A DNA stretch of 13,983 bases. Origin: Bacteroidales bacterium. Its GTDB lineage: Bacteria > Bacteroidota > Bacteroidia > Bacteroidales > UBA3663. The position numbers and the translations under genes were made by a program. Location: the NCBI GenBank assembly GCA_016293065.1, contig JAEDEY010000054.1, forward strand, positions 1 through 13,983. Reading direction: 5' to 3'. Position 1 is the stretch's first letter. Every line of letters begins with the position of its first letter. Shown here one piece after another: positions 7,401 to 13,894 of this stretch. The notes below the pieces were generated by a model that had not been told where the DNA came from, ran no database searches, and worked only from the letters and a program-made list of their open reading frames with translations.

Positions 7401-7433
7401 TTTGTGCACTTATACATATTATTCTTATCTTCG
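7401..7433 (+). promoter_or_regulatory. Promoter of the M20 peptidase operon
   Basis: TTTG (7401-7404), 21 bases, TATCTTCG (7426-7433), one mismatch from TAnnTTTG. It lies 15 bases from the divergent prfB -33 box and 40 bases before the M20 start codon. Confidence 0.72.
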
Positions 7434-7473
7434 CAACTTGTAGATGTAATTTCTCTAATACACACATTCCGAC

Positions 7474-8568
7474 ATGGATCATGATTCTGCATATTATAAA
7501 GCAGTAGATCTGCTGAGATCTATGATTTCGACTCCCTCAATGAGCCGTGACGAAAAGGCTGTAGCCGACCTTATCAGCGACTATATTGCAAGCGAAAGCG
7601 GACTTGAGGTGAAACGCTCGGGCAATAATGTCTGGGTCATTGCCCCAGACTTCGATCCTGCTCGTCCGACATTGCTTCTCAACAGTCATTGCGACACGGT
7701 GAAACCTGTCGTGACTTGGACCCGCGACCCTTTCACTCCTGTAGAAGAGACTGTCGAAGGATCTTCAGGCAGACTCGAAACGCGACTTTTCGGACTTGGC
7801 TCCAACGATGCCGGAGCTCCCCTTGTCTCGCTTCTCCACACCTTTCTTCTGCTCAAGGACATTCCGCAGTCCTACAACCTCATCTTTCTTGCTTCGTGCG
7901 AGGAGGAGGTCTCGGGTAAGAATGGCATAGAGAGTGTCTTACCTTTGCTGCCAAAGATTGATCTTGCCGTGGTGGGCGAACCTACTGGAATGAATGCTGC
8001 CATTGCCGAGAAGGGTCTGGTGGTGCTCGATGGTGTGGCCCATGGCAAGTCGGGTCATGCGGCCCGCAACGAGGGTGTCAATGCTATCTACATCGCGCTC
8101 GATGCCATACAGAAGCTTCGTTATTTCAGTTTTGAAAACGAGTCGCCAACCCTTGGTCCTGTCAAGATTACCGTCTCTGTCATCAATGCTGGTACGGTTC
8201 ACAATGTCGTGCCCGACCAGTGCAGTTTTGTGGTCGATGTGCGCAGCACTGATGCATATACCAATCAGGAGATAGTGGAACGTCTGCAGCAGCTTGTTGC
8301 ACCAGTCGAACTCTCTCCTCGCTCCACCCGACTTCAGCCATCGGGCATCAGCGAGGAACATCCGCTAGTCAAGCGTGTCAAGACCTTGGGACGCCAGTGC
8401 TTCGGCTCACCGACATTGAGCGATCAGGCACTTCTGTCTTGTCCGAGTGTCAAGATTGGCCCTGGTGACTCTGCCCGTTCTCACACTGCCGACGAATACA
8501 TCTGCCTCGAAGAAATTCGCGAGGCAATCCAACTATATTTCACACTCCTCAATGGACTTAATTTCTAA
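7474..8568 (+). CDS. argE: M20-family metallohydrolase, acetyl/succinyl-ornithine deacylase type
   Basis: This zinc-dependent M20 amidohydrolase has 364 residues. The dinuclear metal site is complete by family pattern: H72 (NSHCDTVKP, with D74), D112 (GLGSNDAGAP), catalytic Glu and metal Glu E143/E144 (SCEEEVSGKNG), E169 (VVGEPTGM) and H337 (SARSHTADEY). The dimerisation domain sits around residues 175-285. The overall pattern matches the Bacteroidetes proteins annotated as acetylornithine deacetylase; in Bacteroides the arginine pathway uses N-succinyl intermediates, so the substrate may be N-succinylornithine. No other arginine genes are nearby, so the exact substrate is inferred from family resemblance. 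A methyltransferase-like gene follows after 17 bases, probably in one operon. Confidence 0.82.
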   Translation: MDHDSAYYKAVDLLRSMISTPSMSRDEKAVADLISDYIASESGLEVKRSGNNVWVIAPDFDPARPTLLLNSHCDTVKPVVTWTRDPFTPVEETVEGSSGRLETRLFGLGSNDAGAPLVSLLHTFLLLKDIPQSYNLIFLASCEEEVSGKNGIESVLPLLPKIDLAVVGEPTGMNAAIAEKGLVVLDGVAHGKSGHAARNEGVNAIYIALDAIQKLRYFSFENESPTLGPVKITVSVINAGTVHNVVPDQCSFVVDVRSTDAYTNQEIVERLQQLVAPVELSPRSTRLQPSGISEEHPLVKRVKTLGRQCFGSPTLSDQALLSCPSVKIGPGDSARSHTADEYICLEEIREAIQLYFTLLNGLNF

Positions 8569-8585
8569 TCCACAACAAATGCCTT

Positions 8586-9266
8586 ATGACCGCTAAAACC
8601 ATTAAAGACTATCTCAATAAGGGTGTTCGCCGACTGCGACATCGCAAGGGGTTCGGAGTGCATTCTCCTTTTGCCTTTTCTATCATCACCGATGTGATAG
8701 AAGAGAAAAGCGCCTATTACGCTTATGCCAATATGTCTCGTACCTATGGAGCCAAAGCACCGATACCTTTCAAGGTGGCATGTCTTTTGCTTCGTCTCGC
8801 CAACCATTTCAAGGCTCGTCGCATCCTTGAGGTAAGTTGCGATGGAGGCTATTCCATCCTCCCAGTCCTCTTGACCGATAGTCGCAATGCCATCATCTCC
8901 ATTGCTGATTCGCGGCAGAAAAAGGATACGCTCAAGCTGTTGTCGTGGTATAAGGAGCGTTTCGGTCAGCTTACTTTCTTCGAGTCGCTGTCTTTTGTTG
9001 CCGACGATTATAGGGCCGATTTGATGATAGTGTCGTCGTTACCTCCTGGCTTTACCCAACAAGACTTTGCACAATGGGTCTTGTCACATACCCACGAGAC
9101 ATCGCTCATCTTTGTCAAAGGTATTCAGCCAAAACAGCCTCTCGTTGATTTTTGGGATTCATTCTGTGACAACGAATCTATCGATATTACAATGGATCTC
9201 TACGACTATGGATTGGCTATCAGAAAACCTCGTTTTTACAAACAACACTACGTTGTGTCGTTTTAA
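8586..9266 (+). CDS. Class I methyltransferase-like protein of the GVHSPF type
   Basis: This 226-residue protein contains RKGFGVHSPFAFSII near residue 20, an N-terminal signature I associate with a Bacteroidetes group of methyltransferase-like proteins. A Rossmann-type motif I position follows as RRILEVSCDGGYSILPVL (about 76-93), then strand-like segments NAIISIADS and ADLMIVSSLPPGF, ending in LYDYGLAIRKP and QHYVV. Motif I has SCDGG rather than the usual GxGxG, so SAM binding is uncertain and the protein may be catalytically inactive. It lies 17 bases after the M20 gene with no promoter between, which implies co-transcription. The substrate is unknown. Confidence 0.68.
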   Translation: MTAKTIKDYLNKGVRRLRHRKGFGVHSPFAFSIITDVIEEKSAYYAYANMSRTYGAKAPIPFKVACLLLRLANHFKARRILEVSCDGGYSILPVLLTDSRNAIISIADSRQKKDTLKLLSWYKERFGQLTFFESLSFVADDYRADLMIVSSLPPGFTQQDFAQWVLSHTHETSLIFVKGIQPKQPLVDFWDSFCDNESIDITMDLYDYGLAIRKPRFYKQHYVVSF

Positions 9267-9296
9267 TGATAAAAAATGTTAAATATTTATATGTAA

Positions 9297-9329
9297 TTGA
9301 TTGATTTTTCACAAAAAGAATTATCTTCG
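9297..9329 (+). promoter_or_regulatory. Candidate promoter of the DUF2795 gene
   Basis: TATCTTCG (9322-9329) is one mismatch from TAnnTTTG and lies 52 bases before the start codon. Upstream TTG triplets at 9297-9299 and 9301-9303 give spacings of 22 and 18, both slightly off the usual 19-21. Confidence 0.55.
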
Positions 9330-9381
9330 CGCGCAAATTTGAGAATTTATTCTTTCTTGCAAACTTTTAATATCTAATAAT

Positions 9382-9615
9382 ATGGGATTTTGGACATTAG
9401 AATTGGCTACCAAGCTTGAGGATGCTCCTTGGCCAGCCACTATCGCAGAACTACTTGACTATGCTAATCGCTCAGGTGCACCTCTTGAAGTGATCGAGAA
9501 CTTGCAAGAGATGGAAGAAGAAGGCGAAGTATCAGAGATCTATGAAAACATCGAAGACCTTTGGCCAGACTATCCAAGTAAAGATGATTTCTTCTTCAAC
9601 GAGGAAGAATATTGA
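9382..9615 (+). CDS. DUF2795 family small acidic protein
   Basis: This 77-residue protein has MGFWTLELATKLEDAPWPATIAELLDYANRSGAP at its start and a very acidic C-terminal half (MEEEGEVSEIYENIEDLWPDYPSKDDFFFNEEEY). The motif APWPATIAELLDYA is typical of DUF2795 proteins, widespread and highly conserved in Bacteroidetes. Its function is unknown. The clear acidity suggests a soluble partner-binding protein, but this is inference. It has its own candidate promoter and a strong terminator, so it is probably monocistronic. Confidence 0.88.
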   Translation: MGFWTLELATKLEDAPWPATIAELLDYANRSGAPLEVIENLQEMEEEGEVSEIYENIEDLWPDYPSKDDFFFNEEEY

Positions 9616-9646
9616 TAGCTCTATAACTATTTAATCGCTTGTATAT

Positions 9647-9690
9647 CAGCAAGATGAATTTAGATAAAAAATTTGTCTTGCTGGTTTTTT
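9647..9690 (+). terminator. Intrinsic terminator after the DUF2795 gene
   Basis: A 15-base-pair stem (9647-9661 with 9669-9683, including two G-T wobbles; core arms CAGCAAGA and TCTTGCTG) closes a 7-base loop and is followed by GTTTTTT. It separates the DUF2795 transcript from the integrase promoter. Confidence 0.85.
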
Positions 9691-9746
9691 ATAGCCTCAA
9701 ATGGTCTGGTTTCTTTGCTCTATTTAGCTTTTTTAACTCCTATTTT

Positions 9747-9777
9747 TTTGTTTCTTTGTCTTATTTCCCTATCTTTG
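9747..9777 (+). promoter_or_regulatory. Integrase promoter
   Basis: TTTG (9747-9750), 19 bases, TATCTTTG (9770-9777) is a perfect Bacteroidetes promoter about 85 bases before the integrase ATG. Its -7 box begins inside the left arm of the 9761-9827 inverted repeat, which is unusual and could couple transcription to recombinase binding or inversion. Confidence 0.78.
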
Positions 9778-9827
9778 CATCGTCATCCGACATATCGACA
9801 GTACGTACAACGATAGTAGGGAAATAA
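9761..9827. repeat. Inverted-repeat element A upstream of the integrase
   Basis: TTATTTCCCTA (9761-9771) is perfectly inverted as TAGGGAAATAA (9817-9827), with 45 bases between. With flanks, the arms read TTATTTCCCTATC and GATAGTAGGGAAATAA. The centre holds the palindrome GTACGTAC (9801-9808). It is a candidate recombinase-binding or inversion site; a similar element occurs at 13895-13975. Confidence 0.65.
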
Positions 9828-9861
9828 TAAGAGTATTCACAATTAACAAAGAAACCATAAT

Positions 9862-11214
9862 ATGGGAAGACCAAAAAGAACGTGTCCATTGGGCAAATAT
9901 AGGCTTCGTGCTTTTAAGTCGGCTGATAAGGAGAATTCCTTCAGCATTGAATTGGAATATACCTGGAATGGTAGTATCATCCGCAAGGCTACGGGTATAG
10001 TTTGTCGTGAAGAAGACTGGAATCCAAAAGGAGATAATGGGCGAGGTGAGTTGCGTCCATGTTTTGGAAAGGAGTACAAACACCGTAATCAGCAGTTGAA
10101 GAACCGTGTGGATAAGATAGATGCTCTGCTCGCTGACTATCAAGAGCAGCATCCTAATCAGATCACGCGAGATGTCATTGTAGGATTTCTTGACGATAAG
10201 CCTCTTGCCCGAAAAGATATGGGCAAAGACTTTTATGAGTTTACCACCGAGTTACTGCGTTCCGAATATGAACGTAATCGTATTGGTAAGAGTACGTACC
10301 AAAACGGCATGAGCTACATGGGCATGTTTACTGAGTTCCTTTTATCAAAGGAGTTGGGAACGTACAAACCAGACGGCATTTATGTGGCAGAACTCACACC
10401 AAAGCTTATCGACTCTTATATTGAGTGGCGTCGTAATGTGAAGCGTAATGGCGATGCCACCATTAACCATGCTTTGACGCCTATTCTCAAAGCTAGTAAG
10501 TATGCGTGTGATCTTGGTCTTATTGATATGCCTATCAACGCAAGGATCCAAGATATGCGAGTTGTGGTTAAGCCTTCATTGGAGCAAGATGCAGAACCCG
10601 CCTTTGATGAGAAATATCTTACAGAGAAGCAGTTGGCTAAGTTGAAGCAATATTATGAGACTTGTAAGGAACCGCGTCGAAAGCAATATCTTGAGATCTT
10701 CTTATTCGCGTTCTATGCTTGTGGACTTCGCATAGTAGATGTTATGACCCTTCAATGGGGACACATCAACTTTGAAAAGAAAGAACTTTCGAAGATACAA
10801 ATTAAGACCTCCAAGCGCCACGTTATTCCGTTACGTCAGGAGGCCATCGATATTCTTTTGAAATGGCGAGAAGAATATCCAAATCGCAAGTATGTCTTTG
10901 GCTTGTGTAATGAGAATATGAGCCTGGATGATACAGAAAAGCTTTATTATGTTCGCAATAATGTGACCCGGTGTATCAACCAATCACTAAATGTGGTTGG
11001 AGAAAAGTTGGATTTCCCAATCTCTCTGACAATGCACATTGCTCGTCACTCATTCGCTGTATTCGCTCTCAATCATGGCTGCTCAATGTCTGTTGTTAGC
11101 CGACTCCTCGGGCATGGAAGTACTGACATCACAGAGAAGATTTATGCGAAGTTCTTGCCAGAGACTCTTGCAAGTGAGGTGGAGAGACTTGATATGGGAT
11201 TTATGAAAGAATAA
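9862..11214 (+). CDS. Tyrosine-type site-specific recombinase/integrase
   Basis: This 450-residue protein has the length and layout of Bacteroidetes tyrosine integrases: an N-terminal arm-binding region (about 12-110), a SAM-like core-binding domain (about 120-225), and a catalytic domain from about 250. Catalytic residues are all visible: R290 (ACGLRIVDV), K315 (QIKTSKRHVIPL), H392 and R395 (MHIARHSFA), H418 (RLLGHGSTDI) and nucleophile Y428 (TEKIYAK). The gene is thus probably active. Related proteins integrate mobile elements or invert promoter segments in Bacteroidales. The start MGRPKRTCPL has basic residues. Its promoter overlaps inverted-repeat element A, and a similar element B lies near the right window edge. 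No conjugation, transposition or phage genes are in the window. Confidence 0.93.
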   Translation: MGRPKRTCPLGKYRLRAFKSADKENSFSIELEYTWNGSIIRKATGIVCREEDWNPKGDNGRGELRPCFGKEYKHRNQQLKNRVDKIDALLADYQEQHPNQITRDVIVGFLDDKPLARKDMGKDFYEFTTELLRSEYERNRIGKSTYQNGMSYMGMFTEFLLSKELGTYKPDGIYVAELTPKLIDSYIEWRRNVKRNGDATINHALTPILKASKYACDLGLIDMPINARIQDMRVVVKPSLEQDAEPAFDEKYLTEKQLAKLKQYYETCKEPRRKQYLEIFLFAFYACGLRIVDVMTLQWGHINFEKKELSKIQIKTSKRHVIPLRQEAIDILLKWREEYPNRKYVFGLCNENMSLDDTEKLYYVRNNVTRCINQSLNVVGEKLDFPISLTMHIARHSFAVFALNHGCSMSVVSRLLGHGSTDITEKIYAKFLPETLASEVERLDMGFMKE

Positions 11215-11274
11215 TTTTCTATGACAAACCATAAAGCAGCATCAGATTGTTAACTACTAATAAACGATTCTCTT

Positions 11275-11355
11275 ATACGAATAATGGAAGTTAAACTTTT
11301 GGCAGATAGCGAAAAAAGATGAACTAAAATTTTCGTATTCGAATTATTTCGTATA
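11275..11355. promoter_or_regulatory. Repeated TTCGTAT half-sites around the blaI-like promoter (candidate operators)
   Basis: TTTCGTAT occurs at 11331-11338 and 11348-11355, bracketing the promoter, and an inverted copy ATACGAA is at 11275-11281. ATTATTTCGTAT (11344-11355) and ATACGAATAAT (11275-11285) are near-inverted. The palindrome ATTCGAAT is at 11337-11344. BlaI-type repressors usually bind their own promoter, so these are plausible BlaI half-sites; no binding data are available. Confidence 0.4.
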
Positions 11356-11361
11356 TCTTTG
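11331..11361 (+). promoter_or_regulatory. Candidate promoter of the blaI-like chimera
   Basis: TTTC (11331-11334, consensus TTTG), 19 bases, TATCTTTG (11354-11361). The -7 box is perfect and the -33 is one base off. It is 84 bases from the remnant start codon. Confidence 0.6.
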
Positions 11362-11395
11362 CAGCGGCAAACGGGAAGAACTCCCCTTGCCGCTG
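11362..11395 (+). other. GC-rich hairpin at the start of the blaI-like leader
   Basis: CAGCGGCAA (11362-11370) pairs perfectly with TTGCCGCTG (11387-11395); GGG and CCC can pair inside. TTTGTATTT follows. It begins directly after the -7 box, so only part may be in the RNA from this promoter. For transcripts arriving from the integrase it would look like a terminator. Confidence 0.5.
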
Positions 11396-11444
11396 TTTGT
11401 ATTTACTGCTCCGATGTTGAACCTATAACAATTCATAGCAACCT

Positions 11445-12314
11445 ATGCAGAACCAGACTCTGACCCGAAGCGAGATGACCGTCATGAACATCCTGTGAGA
11501 GATGCCCGATGGCGGCACCGTCTATGATGTGCTTGCGAAATACGAAGAACCGAAACCTGCCTACACCACTACGGCCACCTTCATGAAGATACTCGAAAAG
11601 AAGGGCTATCTGGAGTCCCGTAAGTTGTCGGGCCGTACCTATACCTATTTCCCGCTGATTAGCAAGGAGGAGTATAGCCGTCGGGCCATGCAGGAGGTCA
11701 AGAAGGATCTGTTCGACGGGTCGGCCAAGTCTCTGCTCTCGTTTTTCGTGCAGGAAGAAGGCCTCACAGCCGAGGCCATCCGTGTGGTGAAGTCCATGCC
11801 GAAATGGCCCCCAGGCAAGCAGGATGGCCAGCTTGTGAGGGTGGGATATGCTTTGCCTTTCAGGTTCCAGCTGAAAGGTCAGGATCAAGGCGCAGGCAAG
11901 GAGAAGGAAGCCGCACGAACTAACCCGATCAGCGATGGCCCCTACTCCGCAGACATGCTTTACATCTACGATGGCAACGTCGTAGAGTTTGAGGCCATCA
12001 AGGACCTCCCGCCCACAGAAATCGCGATTGGCAATATCCAGGTATTGAAGAGCTGCGAAATCTACGAGGAGTACCTAAGTAAACACCCGAAGGCCAGAAA
12101 CGGCGTGGTGATTATGAATTCCTACTCGCGCAGGGATCAGCTCTGGGTTGTGGATGGTGTGCCGATGACCGGAGAGGAGATGGAGGTGAAGTACGCCAAC
12201 GACTTCCCTGTTCAGTTCCAACAGCTTCGTAAAGATGCCGAGACCTTGGCCAAATACAGCCAATATCCAGCGGCCAAGAATGGCGTGAATATCGTCTTCA
12301 CAAAGAAAAATTAG
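11445..12314 (+). pseudogene. Broken BlaI repressor fused to TonB C-terminal and plug-like repeats
   Basis: Reading from ATG 11445 gives a BlaI/MecI-type start (MQNQTLTRSEMTVMNIL), then an in-frame TGA at 11496-11498 where BlaI proteins normally have Trp. The frame continues with clear BlaI sequence (MPDGGTVYDVLAKYEEPKPAYTTTA is the winged-helix region) to about base 11780. It then switches within EAIR to a TonB C-terminal domain (VVKSMPKWPPGKQ, VRVGYALPFRFQL), followed by two plug-like repeats, each with a DG turn and a closing NGV motif. Normally BlaI and an M56 peptidase/TonB/plug sensor are separate adjacent genes. A deletion therefore seems to have fused them, removing the BlaI C-terminus and the whole peptidase. 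A restart at ATG 11502 would give 270 residues but lacks the first HTH helix. Probably non-functional. Confidence 0.82.
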
Positions 12315-12342
12315 TCTTTCCTTCAAAAAAAATGCAAAGGGA

Positions 12343-12372
12343 TGTCACCTTTTCGGCCGGAGAATAGTTATT
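12343..12372 (+). promoter_or_regulatory. Possible ECF-type promoter of the sigma-factor operon
   Basis: TGTCACCTTTTC (12343-12354) resembles the GTAACC-like -35 element I associate with some Bacteroidetes ECF sigma factors, followed by an AT-rich stretch near 12361-12372. No TAnnTTTG box is seen upstream of 12427, which favours a non-housekeeping promoter. This is weak and rests on resemblance. Confidence 0.3.
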
Positions 12373-12415
12373 AGGGTGAATCGGTTCAACAAACCCTGAA
12401 TGTTTCACCTAATAA
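12368..12415. repeat. Imperfect inverted repeat before the sigma-factor operon
   Basis: TTATTAGGGTGAA (12368-12380) and TTCACCTAATAA (12404-12415) are inverted with a single bulged G, giving about 12 paired bases and a 23-base loop. It lies 11 bases before the DUF6249 start and could be a leader hairpin or an operator. Confidence 0.5.
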
Positions 12416-12426
12416 AATTATAGTAT

Positions 12427-12870
12427 ATGGAAGATTTAGTAGCAATTCTTGTACCGCTTGGTTGCGGCATGGTGCTCCCCCTTGGCATTGTCTGGATTAT
12501 AGTAAAGCGAAAGATGGCAGAGGATATGAGCCGCAAGGAGATTATTCTGTCTGCCTTAGAGAAGAATCCTAACGTGGATCTTGAAGAACTGATGCTGAAG
12601 CTCAATCCTCCGAAGAAACTCCTGAAGGAGAAACTGCTCAATAAGCTGCTATGGGGTATGCTGTTCTTCTTCGCAGGCATCGGACTAATCGTGATTGCCA
12701 TCGTCGCTGCGGTATGCAGTATGTGGACATCCGATCCATGTGTCATGACCGGCACTTGGGGTGTCATTCTCTTGGCCATCGGCATGGGACTTCTGGCCAA
12801 TTACAAGGTCGGCCGAAAGATGCTGGACGAAGAGATGGATGCAGAATTGAAGAACCTCCAGAAGAAGTAA
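12427..12870 (+). CDS. DUF6249-type membrane protein
   Basis: This 147-residue protein has three hydrophobic segments (about 5-26, 74-97, 108-127) and a soluble stretch in between with SRKEIILSALEKNPNVDLEELMLKLNPPKKLLKEKLLNKLLWG. The pattern of an N-terminal helix, an EKNP-containing amphipathic region and two later helices resembles Bacteroidetes DUF6249 proteins, which commonly sit next to an ECF sigma factor. The function is unknown. The sigma-factor start (GTG) is 2 bases after this stop, so the genes are almost certainly cotranscribed and perhaps translationally coupled. It could be part of a membrane stress-sensing unit, by inference. Confidence 0.75.
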   Translation: MEDLVAILVPLGCGMVLPLGIVWIIVKRKMAEDMSRKEIILSALEKNPNVDLEELMLKLNPPKKLLKEKLLNKLLWGMLFFFAGIGLIVIAIVAAVCSMWTSDPCVMTGTWGVILLAIGMGLLANYKVGRKMLDEEMDAELKNLQKK

Positions 12871-12872
12871 CC

Positions 12873-13349
12873 GTGACCCGAGAACAATTTATCGCATTGG
12901 TAAAGAGTGAGCAGGAGGCCTTGCGCGGCTTCCTGCTCACCCTCTGCTGCGGTAATCGCAATGAGGCTGATGACATCGCACAGGATGCGTTGATCAAAGC
13001 TTATCTGGCTTCGACGGATTATCGGGATAAGGGACGGTTTCGCTCCTGGCTCTTCAAGATAGCGCACAATACCTTCCTGACCCATGTGTCGAACCTTCGG
13101 ACGCATGAATCCATTGACGAAGCACAAGGAGAGTTGAGCGACACCGCTGCCGATTCTGCTTTCGAGCATCAGGACCTTTATATTGCTCTCCGTACCCTGC
13201 CACCCAAGGAACGCTCAGCCATCGTGATGTATTACATGAACGGATACACAATCAAGGAGATAGTCCATATGACCGATGCCAGCGAGGATGCGGTCAAGAA
13301 ACAATTATCGCGAGGACGCGAACAACTAAAAGTCAAATTGAAGATATGA
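12873..13349 (+). CDS. ECF-type RNA polymerase sigma factor
   Basis: This 158-residue product has a short sigma-70 layout with region 2 and region 4 only. Region 2: KSEQEALRGFLLTLCCGNRNEADDIAQDALIKAY, then GRFRSWLFKIAHNTFLTH. Region 4: ALRTLPPKERSAIVMYYMNGYTIKEI, then the helix-turn-helix with SEDAVKKQLSRGREQLKVKL. The start is GTG at 12873; it gives a normal N-terminus (MTREQFIALVKSEQEA), whereas in-frame ATGs upstream lie inside the preceding gene. The stop overlaps the ATG of the next gene by 4 bases. Such sigma factors respond to envelope or other stress and are held inactive by a membrane anti-sigma; the neighbouring two-helix protein is the natural candidate. Confidence 0.92.
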   Translation: MTREQFIALVKSEQEALRGFLLTLCCGNRNEADDIAQDALIKAYLASTDYRDKGRFRSWLFKIAHNTFLTHVSNLRTHESIDEAQGELSDTAADSAFEHQDLYIALRTLPPKERSAIVMYYMNGYTIKEIVHMTDASEDAVKKQLSRGREQLKVKLKI

Positions 13350-13741
13350 TGAAAGATAAAGCCTTGGAGAAACTTTTCCTAGCACAGAAGCCATCGTTCG
13401 ATGATGGTGAAGCTTTCATGGCGGAATTGGACAAACGTCTCGATACCGTAGAATTTCTCGTGCAATATCAGGCGAAGAAGAGGCGTCAATACCGTTACTG
13501 CATGATGGCCGCCCTGTCTTTCGGTATTATCATTGGCTGCGGCATGATGGTTTTCTCTTTTGCTTTGCAGCCTGCTCCCGCAGCCTTGCTTCATGTTCAG
13601 GCAGATGTATTCCAATTGTTGACTGACAATGCCCGCATCATTTCCATCACCCTCCTTTCCATACTCGTTTCAGGCTCCATCATTGTCATATTCAATATCC
13701 TTGTTGATATTACAGGAATGAAGATGGTAATGAGAAAATAG
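13346..13741 (+). CDS. Two-helix membrane protein, candidate anti-sigma factor
   Basis: This 131-residue protein has an N-terminal cytoplasmic stretch of about 50 residues with an amphipathic, charged region (DKALEKLFLAQKPSFDDGEAFMAEL, then KRLDTVEFLVQYQAKKRRQYRY), then two hydrophobic segments (about 51-74, 98-122). The start overlaps the sigma-factor stop by 4 bases (ATGA); a second ATG follows immediately, so the start could be shifted by one codon. Position, small cytoplasmic head and membrane anchoring fit an anti-sigma factor or regulator of the preceding sigma factor. No classical anti-sigma motif (for example a zinc HxxxCxxC) is seen, so this is inferred from context. Confidence 0.7.
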   Translation: MMKDKALEKLFLAQKPSFDDGEAFMAELDKRLDTVEFLVQYQAKKRRQYRYCMMAALSFGIIIGCGMMVFSFALQPAPAALLHVQADVFQLLTDNARIISITLLSILVSGSIIVIFNILVDITGMKMVMRK

Positions 13742-13894
13742 AAAAAAGTACGAGTTCCATGAACAATCTCCCAAATTCCACAAGGAGATCAAGTCCCGAT
13801 ATACACCGAAATTCGGACAATACTAAAAATGACAAGAATGGCTAATCCCATATCGAGAAGAGTCCAGCGACATGGAATAAAAAACTCTATTATT
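13742..13894. other. Non-coding stretch after the sigma-factor operon
   Basis: I see no supported gene. It contains short palindromic pieces (CCGAAATTCGG at 13806-13816; ATCTCC/GGAGAT at 13766-13771 and 13784-13789) and no strong terminator after the operon. A stop-free minus-strand frame runs over 13792-13977 and could be decayed coding sequence, but has no convincing start. Confidence 0.3.

Noticed and set aside
7334..7492. 53-codon N-terminal extension of prfB
   Set aside because: The prfB promoter lies inside it and the extension has no similarity to RF2.
6755..7507. 250-codon plus-strand open frame opposite prfB
   Set aside because: It is antisense to an intact prfB and runs through both divergent promoters into the M20 gene start.
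9639..9827. 62-codon open frame between the DUF2795 gene and the integrase
   Set aside because: It spans a terminator hairpin, the integrase promoter and inverted repeat A; the composition is that of AT-rich non-coding DNA.
11496..11498. Stop-codon recoding (TGA read as Trp or selenocysteine) in the blaI-like gene
   Set aside because: TGA is used as a normal stop elsewhere in the window, prfB is intact, and the gene is also a deletion fusion, so decay explains it better.
12651..12872. In-frame upstream start for the sigma factor
   Set aside because: The extension overlaps DUF6249 coding in another frame and is rich in unlikely residues; GTG 12873 gives the normal family N-terminus.
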